Source: Bradyrhizobium sp. (GTDB lineage: Bacteria; Pseudomonadota; Alphaproteobacteria; Rhizobiales; Xanthobacteraceae). From it: 5,284 bases of DNA. Made by a program: the position numbers and the translations under genes. The stretch's first letter is position 1. The number at the start of each line of letters is the position of its first letter. Under the pieces are notes generated by a model, which saw only the letters and a program-made list of their open reading frames with translations, was not told the origin of the DNA and did no database searches. The stretch spans positions 1 to 5,284 of the forward strand of contig JAFAUV010000332.1 in NCBI GenBank assembly GCA_019243075.1. Direction: 5' to 3'. Shown piece by piece: positions 1 through 4,291 of the stretch.

Positions 1-747
1 CCCGAAGTGAGCAACATGATGCAGTTGAACCGCAAGGCGCTGTTCGAGCATCTCGCCGATGAAGCCGACGATCTTTCGCTGAAAGCCTATCGCGCGTTGG
101 CCGCGGAATTGAAAATTCATCTGCATGTCGGCTCGCTGGCGCTGCGCGCATCGAGCGAGCGCGCCGTCAACCGTTCCTTCCTGATCGGACCCGATGGCGG
201 CGTGATCGCAAGCTACGACAAGATCCACATGTTCGATATCGATCTGCCCGGCGGCGAGAGCTATCGCGAATCCGCGAACTACCAGCCGGGCGAAACGGCC
301 GTCATCTCCGACCTGCCCTGGGGCCGGATCGGGCTCACCATCTGCTATGATTTGCGCTTTCCCGCGCTTTATCGTGCGCTGGCCGAGGCCGGCGCCTCGT
401 TCGTGACCGTACCTTCCGCCTTCACCCGCAAGACCGGCGAGGCGCATTGGCATGTGCTGCTGCGCGCACGCGCCATCGAGACCGGCTGCTTCGTGTTCGC
501 GGCGGCGCAGGCCGGGTTGCATGAGAACAAGCGCGAGACCTATGGCCATTCGCTGATCATCGCGCCCTGGGGCGAGATTCTGGCCGAGGGCGGCGTCGAA
601 CCCGGCGTATTCCTCGCCAGGATCGATCCGGCCAGGGTCGAAACCGCGCGGAGGGCCGTGCCGTCACTGCAGCACGGGCGCCGCTTCGGCATCGCCGATC
701 CCAAATCCGGTCCCGATCATCTGCATCTGGTGCGGGGATCGGCATGA
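1..747 (+). CDS. Carbon-nitrogen hydrolase, Nit-type (deaminated glutathione amidase-like), 5' end missing
   Basis: This nitrilase-superfamily amidase is probably of the Nit1/YbeM branch, which hydrolyses the amide of deaminated glutathione, a metabolite-repair reaction in the cytoplasm. The frame is open from base 1, and the first two codons read Pro-Glu. That matches the segment carrying the catalytic Glu in this family, so roughly 35-40 N-terminal residues lie upstream. The GTG at base 7 is therefore not the true start. The catalytic Lys is in YDKIHMFDID (codon 220-222) and the catalytic Cys is in TICYDLRFP (codon 343-345), completing the Glu-Lys-Cys triad. The later TGEAHWHVLLRARAIE segment is also typical of the Nit branch. 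The gene ends in ATGA, overlapping the DUF1178 gene, so the two are probably cotranscribed and translationally coupled. Superfamily membership is secure. The exact substrate is inferred from the branch and could be another small amide. Confidence 0.9.
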   Translation, partial: PEVSNMMQLNRKALFEHLADEADDLSLKAYRALAAELKIHLHVGSLALRASSERAVNRSFLIGPDGGVIASYDKIHMFDIDLPGGESYRESANYQPGETAVISDLPWGRIGLTICYDLRFPALYRALAEAGASFVTVPSAFTRKTGEAHWHVLLRARAIETGCFVFAAAQAGLHENKRETYGHSLIIAPWGEILAEGGVEPGVFLARIDPARVETARRAVPSLQHGRRFGIADPKSGPDHLHLVRGSA

Positions 748-1220
748 TCCGCTACGCGCTGCGCTGCGAACGTGACCACCATTTCGAAAGCTGGTTCCAG
801 GATTCCGCGGCCTACGAGCAGCAGGTCAAGCGCAGGCTGGTGAGCTGCCCGGTCTGCAATTCCGTCGCCGTCGAGAAGGCGATCATGGCGCCGCGCATCG
901 TGAGCAAGAAAGCCCGGGAGCGCACCGAGCCGGTCGCCGCACCCGCGCCGCCGCCGGTCCCGGCCGCCCCGGAGGCGACGCCGCTGGTGATGGCGCAGGA
1001 GCGCGAGCTGCGCGCCAAGCTGAAGGAGCTGCGCGACCATATCGTCAAGCATGCCGACAATGTCGGCGAGAAATTCCCGCACGAAGCCCGCAAAATGCAT
1101 TATGGCGAGATCGAGCACCGCCCGATCTACGGCGAGGCCTCGCCCGAGGAAGCCAAATCGCTGATCGAGGAAGGCGTCGAGGTGTCGCCGCTTCCGGTGC
1201 TGCCCGAAGACCGCAATTGA
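744..1220 (+). CDS. DUF1178 family protein with Cys pair (possible zinc-binding)
   Basis: This small cytoplasmic protein of 158 residues matches the DUF1178 pattern: an N-terminal IRYALRC segment, then HHFESWF, then CPVC, and a conserved C-terminal half containing HADNVGEKFPHEARKMHYGE. Cys8, Cys35 and Cys38, with nearby His12 or His13, could form a zinc-ribbon-like site; this is inferred from spacing only. Residues about 61-82 are a Pro/Ala-rich linker that looks disordered, separating the Cys-containing head from a charged helical tail. No signal peptide or membrane segment is visible. The ATG overlaps the stop of the amidase gene (ATGA), and GGGGA at 734-738 gives a fair ribosome binding site 5 bases ahead of it. 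The function of the family is unknown. Coupling to a Nit amidase hints at a shared role but does not prove one. Confidence 0.88.
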   Translation: MIRYALRCERDHHFESWFQDSAAYEQQVKRRLVSCPVCNSVAVEKAIMAPRIVSKKARERTEPVAAPAPPPVPAAPEATPLVMAQERELRAKLKELRDHIVKHADNVGEKFPHEARKMHYGEIEHRPIYGEASPEEAKSLIEEGVEVSPLPVLPEDRN

Positions 1221-1272
1221 CGCGCAGGGCGCGCGATTGCGGATCCACGGCAGGATCGAGCCAAACTCGCTA

Positions 1273-1307
1273 TCGTCCCTGGGAAAGCACTGCGAAAGCA
1301 GGGACGA
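1273..1307. repeat. Short palindromic repeat between convergent genes, with internal 11-bp duplication
   Basis: The arms TCGTCCCTG (1273-1281) and CAGGGACGA (1299-1307) are perfect 9-bp inverted repeats. Inside, CTGGGAAAGCA (1279-1289) is followed directly by CTGCGAAAGCA (1290-1300), an 11-bp tandem copy with one mismatch. Removing one copy leaves a compact palindrome with CTGCGAAAGCAG at its centre, which resembles short palindromic elements I recall as common between Bradyrhizobium genes; I could not check this. It lies 52 bases past the DUF1178 stop and 7 bases from the ubiG stop. It could therefore end transcription from both sides, but neither side has a T tract, so it is not a classic intrinsic terminator. 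Confidence 0.65.
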
Positions 1308-1314
1308 CACCGTA

Positions 1315-2067
1315 TCACACCATCTCCTCGGCGATCACCATGTAGTTCACGTCGGTGTCGGAGGAGAGGCTCCATTTGTCACTGAAGGGGCTGTAGACGA
1401 CGCCGGTCTGTTCGGTGATGACGAGGCGATTGTCGAGCAGATATTTGGCGAGTTCGTCGGGGGTGACGAATTTCCCCCATTGATGGGTGCCGCGCGGCAG
1501 CCAGCGCAGGATGTATTCGGCACCGACGATGGCAAGAGCAAAGCTCTTCCAGTTGCGGTTCAAGGTCGAGACCACCATCAACCCGCCGGGCTTGAGCATG
1601 GCCGCACAGCGGCGCAAAAACGCGCCGACATCGCTGACGTGTTCAACCACTTCCATCGCCAGCACGATGTCGAAGCGCTCGCGCACGTCCATGGCTTCCA
1701 CCGTGGTGCAGCGGTAATCGATCGACAGATGCCCCTTGTCGGCATGCAGCTTGGCCGCCGCGATGTTGGACGCCGAGGGGTCGACGCCGATCACCTGCGC
1801 GCCGAGCCGCGTCAGCGGCTCGCATAACAGGCCCGCGCCGCAACCGATGTCGAGGATGCGCAGGCCCGAAAGGCAGTTCAGGCTCTTGACATTGCGCTCG
1901 AACTTGCGGGCCGCGGCATCGCGGATATAGCCGAGCCGCAGCGGATTGATCTTGTGGAGCGGCGCCATCTTGCCGCTCGGGTCCCACCACTCCGCCGACA
2001 ATTTCGAAAACTTGGCGACCTCGGCCGGATCGACGCTGGTGCCGGAAACATTGGTTTGCGCAGCCAT
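1315..2067 (-). CDS. ubiG: Ubiquinone biosynthesis O-methyltransferase UbiG
   Basis: UbiG is an S-adenosylmethionine-dependent enzyme that performs both O-methylations of ubiquinone synthesis: an early one on the polyprenyl-hydroxyphenol ring and the final one giving ubiquinol. The 250-residue length fits the family. The N-terminal signature WWDPSGKMAPLHKINPLRLGYI (split as WWDPSGKMAPLH and KINPLRLGYI, residues 27-48) is specific to UbiG. SAM-binding motif I is LDIGCGAG at 72-79, the acidic residue at the end of strand 2 is Asp96 in VIGVDPS, VVEHV is at 140-144, and LKPGG is at 158-162. The frame stays open further upstream, but this ATG is chosen because it begins the family-typical N-terminus and has AGGGA 8 bases before it. 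It follows the PH-domain gene by 11 bases, so the two form an operon read away from lysC. Confidence 0.95.
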   Translation of the reverse strand: MAAQTNVSGTSVDPAEVAKFSKLSAEWWDPSGKMAPLHKINPLRLGYIRDAAARKFERNVKSLNCLSGLRILDIGCGAGLLCEPLTRLGAQVIGVDPSASNIAAAKLHADKGHLSIDYRCTTVEAMDVRERFDIVLAMEVVEHVSDVGAFLRRCAAMLKPGGLMVVSTLNRNWKSFALAIVGAEYILRWLPRGTHQWGKFVTPDELAKYLLDNRLVITEQTGVVYSPFSDKWSLSSDTDVNYMVIAEEMV

Positions 2068-2075
2068 GTGGCGCG

Positions 2076-2081
2076 TCCCTA
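2076..2081 (-). promoter_or_regulatory. ubiG ribosome binding site overlapping the upstream stop codon
   Basis: Read on the minus strand, TAGGGA holds both the TAG stop of the PH-domain gene and the AGGGA Shine-Dalgarno of ubiG, 8 bases before its ATG. This fixes the ubiG start at 2067 and suggests that ribosomes finishing the first gene help start the second. Confidence 0.6.
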
Positions 2082-2549
2082 TCGCGTGGTGATGGCGCTG
2101 CGGAACGCCAGGGGTGAGGCGATGGTGTCGATGGTCTTGTTGGTGCCCGGGCCAACGCCGATGATCGTCACGTCGCCATAGTTGAGCATGCGGCCCAAAA
2201 TGGTCTGATCGACGTCGACGCTCGCTATCTTGTCGAGCGGTATTTCGAAGGTGTGTCGCGTGATGAAGCCGGTCTTGTGCACGACCCGATGATCGGTGAT
2301 GTCGGTTTCGGTGGTCATCCGGTGGAACCAGGCCTTGATCGTCCAGTATAGCCCCAGCAATGCGACGACCGCCGCGCCGCCGAGGCACAGGACAATCAGG
2401 CCCTCCGTCGTTATCATCCGGGACACCACCAGAAGCGCTGCGACCAGGAGCCAGGCCGCGATGGCCGGGCCGAAGAAAACCCAGTGCGCGTTGGTCGAAT
2501 ACAGCACCTTTTCGCCGGGCTGCAGGATATCGTCGATATAGCGCGCCAT
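2079..2549 (-). CDS. Bacterial PH-domain (bPH2/YdbT-like) membrane protein
   Basis: This small inner-membrane protein has 156 residues. A short N-terminus with the family-typical ILQPGEKVLYSTNAHWVFF leads into two hydrophobic helices at about 23-43 and 51-75. They are followed by a cytoplasmic-type bacterial PH domain (about 79-156) with DHRVVHKTGFITRHTFEIPLDKI (split as DHRVVHKTGFI and TRHTFEIPLDKI), then VDVDQTILGRMLNYGDVTI. This two-helix plus bPH2 layout is common in bacteria, and its role is largely unknown. The frame extends 15 codons further upstream, but the ATG at 2549 is preferred because MARYIDDIL starts the conserved part and AAGGG lies 8 bases before it. It is the first gene of a pair with ubiG. 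The genes need not share a function, although both products may act at the membrane where ubiquinone is made. Confidence 0.87.
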   Translation of the reverse strand: MARYIDDILQPGEKVLYSTNAHWVFFGPAIAAWLLVAALLVVSRMITTEGLIVLCLGGAAVVALLGLYWTIKAWFHRMTTETDITDHRVVHKTGFITRHTFEIPLDKIASVDVDQTILGRMLNYGDVTIIGVGPGTNKTIDTIASPLAFRSAITTR

Positions 2550-2717
2550 CAGCCGAACCCTTGACTCCGCCTCACCCGACCGCCTTTCCCGCACGCAAAC
2601 CGGCTTGCGGCGGGCCGTTTGGCTATGTATACGCGCCTTTCGACCCGGATGCCTCAGCTTTTGAGCGGGCCGGCATAATTATCCCTAGCGGATCACTGGA
2701 GAATTCGCAGCGTCGTC
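2550..2717. promoter_or_regulatory. Divergent control region between the PH-domain/ubiG unit and lysC
   Basis: These 168 bases separate two divergent units, so both promoters should lie here. The clearest AT-rich element in an otherwise GC-rich stretch is the perfect palindrome ATAATTAT (2675-2682). It gives CATAAT (2674-2679) on the plus strand and GATAAT (2683-2678) on the minus strand, each a 5 of 6 match to a -10 box. The plus-strand start would give lysC a leader of about 30 bases, and the minus-strand start would give the PH-domain gene a leader of about 120. I found no convincing -35 box on either side. A second dyad, CGCAAACCGGCTTGCG (2594-2609), matches its own reverse complement at 14 of 16 positions and would fall in the leader of the minus-strand unit. 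Confidence 0.4.
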
Positions 2718-3971
2718 ATGGGCCGCCTCGTGATGAAATTCGGCGGCACATCCGTCGCCAATATCGACCGCATCCGCAACGTCGCGCGCCATGTGAAGCG
2801 CGAGGTCGACGCCGGCCATGAGGTGGCGGTCGTGGTATCGGCGATGGCCGGCAAAACCAACGAGCTGGTGGCCTGGTGCACCGAGGCCTCCGCCATGCAC
2901 GATGCGCGCGAATATGACGCGATCGTGGCCTCCGGCGAACAGGTCACCTCCGGGCTGCTGGCGATCGCGCTGCAGAGCATGGGCATCCAGGCGCGCTCCT
3001 GGCAGGGCTGGCAGATCCCGATCAAGACCAGCGATGCGCACGCCTCCGCGCGCATCCTCGACATCGACGGCCGCGAGATCATCAACCGTTTCACGGACCG
3101 CAAGGAAGTCGCCGTCATCGCCGGTTTCCAGGGCATCAATCCGCAGACCGGCCGCATCACCACGCTCGGGCGCGGCGGCTCCGATACCTCGGCGGTGGCG
3201 ATCGCGGCCGCGCTCAAGGCCGACCGCTGCGACATCTATACCGACGTCGATGGCGTCTACACGACCGACCCGCGCGTGGTGCCGAAGGCGCGTCGTCTCG
3301 ACAAGATCGCCTTCGAGGACATGCTGGAGCTGGCTTCGCTCGGCGCCAAGGTGCTGCAGGTGCGCTCGGTGGAACTCGGCATGGTGCACAACATGCCGAT
3401 CTTCGTGCGCTCCAGCTTCGACAAGCCGGAAGATATCGATCCGCACGGCACGCCGCCGGGCACGCTGATCTGCAGCGAGGAGGAAATCATGGAAAGCCAC
3501 GTCGTCACCGGCATCGCCTTCTCCAGGGACGAGGCCCAGATTTCGGTGCGCCAGATCGAGGACAAGCCGGGGGTGGCCGCGGCGATCTTCGGGCCGCTCG
3601 CCGATGCCAACATCAATGTCGACATGATCGTCCAGAACGTCTCCGAGGACGGCAAGTTCACCGACCTCACCTTCACGGTGCCGGCGGCCGACTTTGCCCG
3701 CGCCAGGGACACCATCACCGCGGCCAAGGCCAAGATCGGCTACGCGCGGTTCGACAGCGCGACCGACGTTGCCAAGGTCTCCGTGATCGGCAGCGGCATG
3801 CGCAGCCACGCCGGCGTCGCCGCCACGGCCTTCTCGGCGCTCGCCGCGCGCAATATCAATATCCGCGCCATCACGACCTCCGAGATCAAGTTTTCGGTGC
3901 TGATCGACACCGCCTATACGGAACTGGCAGTGCGCACGCTGCATACGCTCTACGGCCTCGACCGAGCCTAG
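2718..3971 (+). CDS. lysC: Aspartate kinase (aspartokinase)
   Basis: LysC phosphorylates aspartate with ATP, the first step to lysine, threonine, methionine and diaminopimelate. The 417-residue length fits the single-function class. The kinase core carries KFGGTS (7-12), GFQG (137-140), LGRGGSDTSA (150-159) and TDVDGVYTTDPR (175-186). Two ACT regulatory domains follow, at about 265-335 (with ADANINVDMIVQNVS) and about 352-417 (with VSVIGSGMRSHAGV and TSEIKFSVLID). These imply feedback inhibition by lysine and/or threonine. The ATG at 2718 is chosen because an in-frame stop lies at 2676 and MGRLVMKFGG matches what I recall of rhizobial homologues. Its ribosome site is weak, since the nearest GGAGA lies 15 bases away; the ATG at 2733 is the alternative. 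Residue 258 may also serve as an internal start for a separate regulatory subunit. ptsP lies downstream on the same strand. Confidence 0.96.
   Translation: MGRLVMKFGGTSVANIDRIRNVARHVKREVDAGHEVAVVVSAMAGKTNELVAWCTEASAMHDAREYDAIVASGEQVTSGLLAIALQSMGIQARSWQGWQIPIKTSDAHASARILDIDGREIINRFTDRKEVAVIAGFQGINPQTGRITTLGRGGSDTSAVAIAAALKADRCDIYTDVDGVYTTDPRVVPKARRLDKIAFEDMLELASLGAKVLQVRSVELGMVHNMPIFVRSSFDKPEDIDPHGTPPGTLICSEEEIMESHVVTGIAFSRDEAQISVRQIEDKPGVAAAIFGPLADANINVDMIVQNVSEDGKFTDLTFTVPAADFARARDTITAAKAKIGYARFDSATDVAKVSVIGSGMRSHAGVAATAFSALAARNINIRAITTSEIKFSVLIDTAYTELAVRTLHTLYGLDRA
3478..3491 (+). promoter_or_regulatory. Candidate internal ribosome binding site and start for a LysC beta subunit
   Basis: AGGAGG (3478-3483) stands 5 bases before an in-frame ATG (3489-3491, Met258). 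It is a much better ribosome site than the one at the main lysC start. Translation from here would give a 160-residue protein, beginning MESHVVTGIAF, that holds only the two ACT domains. In Bacillus subtilis AKII and Corynebacterium glutamicum, aspartokinase is alpha2beta2, with beta made from an internal start at this same domain boundary. The caution is that the purine run comes from Glu codons (GAG GAG GAA), so it may be fortuitous. Confidence 0.5.
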
Positions 3972-4001
3972 AAATATTTTTCACGCGCGCGGGCGCCGCC
4001 C

Positions 4002-4050
4002 ATCGCCCGGTTGGTCGCACTCGGGCGATCTGCGCGCTTCGCGAGCGCAG
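4002..4050. other. Two adjacent GC-rich hairpins downstream of lysC
   Basis: ATCGCCCG (4002-4009) and CGGGCGAT (4022-4029) form a perfect 8-bp stem with a 12-base loop. Immediately after it, CTGCGC (4030-4035) and GCGCAG (4045-4050) form a 6-bp stem. They begin about 30 bases past the lysC stop and could slow polymerase or protect the mRNA 3' end. No T tract follows either one, so intrinsic termination is not supported. The flanking stretch 3972-4001 shows only a short T run (3977-3981) with no good stem before it. Confidence 0.4.
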
Positions 4051-4084
4051 CATTGGCGGCTGCCGACAGGTGATCGCTGCTGGC

Positions 4085-4111
4085 AGGCGTTTTGCTTGGC
4101 AAAACAAGCCT
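4085..4111. promoter_or_regulatory. Palindrome overlapping the candidate ptsP -35 box (possible operator or hairpin)
   Basis: GTTTTGC (4089-4095) and GCAAAAC (4099-4105) are perfect 7-bp arms around TTG. The outer bases AGGC (4085-4088) and GCCT (4108-4111) can extend the stem to 11 pairs with a two-base bulge. The same bases allow a competing stem, GCTTG (4094-4098) with CAAGC (4105-4109). The dyad covers the proposed TTGGCA -35 element, which is the geometry of a repressor operator. No known regulator site is recognised. Confidence 0.4.
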
Positions 4112-4125
4112 CAATTCGCTATACG
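4096..4125 (+). promoter_or_regulatory. Candidate sigma-70 promoter for ptsP
   Basis: TTGGCA (4096-4101, 5 of 6 to the -35 consensus) and TATACG (4120-4125, 4 of 6 to the -10 consensus) are 18 bases apart. Transcription would start near 4132 and give ptsP a leader of about 160 bases. This would let ptsP be expressed apart from lysC. It is a pattern match only. Confidence 0.4.
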
Positions 4126-4242
4126 GCGGGCAGGATGAGCGGATGCGAGCTGCGCGGCAGTGAGTTCGTCCGATCCGTCGCGCCATTGGCGACGTTGCGG
4201 CGGAGCCGGAGGGATAAAGTCCAATGGTCGCTCGGAATTCAA

Positions 4243-4270
4243 CCTGCGCCCGGCCGCCTGCCGGGCCAGG
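4243..4270 (+). other. Strong GC hairpin just before the ptsP ribosome binding site
   Basis: GCCCGGC (4248-4254) and GCCGGGC (4260-4266) pair perfectly around a 5-base loop. CCTG (4243-4246) and CAGG (4267-4270) extend the stem to 11 pairs with one bulged C at 4247. It ends 4 bases before the GGGAGGG ribosome site at 4275-4281. Only TTT follows, so it is unlikely to be an efficient terminator; a role in leader RNA folding or translation is more plausible. Confidence 0.5.
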
Positions 4271-4274
4271 CTTT

Positions 4275-4281
4275 GGGAGGG
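4275..4281 (+). promoter_or_regulatory. ptsP ribosome binding site
   Basis: GGGAGGG lies 10 bases before the ATG at 4292, a strong match to the anti-Shine-Dalgarno. It selects this ATG over the in-frame ATG at 4346, which starts MAEQVSAQERLD and lacks a comparable site. Confidence 0.65.
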
Positions 4282-4291
4282 ACATTAGGTC

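Noticed and set aside
7..9. GTG as the start of the amidase gene
   Set aside because: The frame is open to base 1, and the preceding Pro-Glu codons match the conserved catalytic-Glu segment, so the gene is cut by the window edge.
717..1310. Minus-strand open frame opposite the DUF1178 gene
   Set aside because: It is an Arg/Asp-rich shadow. The plus strand carries the conserved DUF1178 pattern and an overlapping start.
1237..1827. Plus-strand open frame opposite ubiG
   Set aside because: It is a shadow of the UbiG SAM-binding domain, with no ribosome site and no family resemblance.
2068..2388. N-terminal extension of UbiG from the longer open frame
   Set aside because: The extra codons overlap the PH-domain gene in another frame and are Arg/His-rich. 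The ATG at 2067 has a good ribosome site and the family-typical N-terminus.
2683..2717. Lysine riboswitch or leader attenuator ahead of lysC
   Set aside because: The space between the proposed -10 box and the ATG is about 35 bases, too short for a lysine riboswitch, and no Lys- or Thr-rich leader peptide is present.
2685..3944. Minus-strand open frame of 419 codons opposite lysC
   Set aside because: It mirrors lysC almost end to end and encodes an Asp/Arg/Gly/His-rich sequence with no domain. This is a usual shadow frame in GC-rich genes.
3954..3981. Intrinsic terminator at the lysC stop (short stem before the T run at 3977-3981)
   Set aside because: The CTC/GAG stem is only 3 bp and is separated from the Ts by 10 bases, so it is too weak to call.
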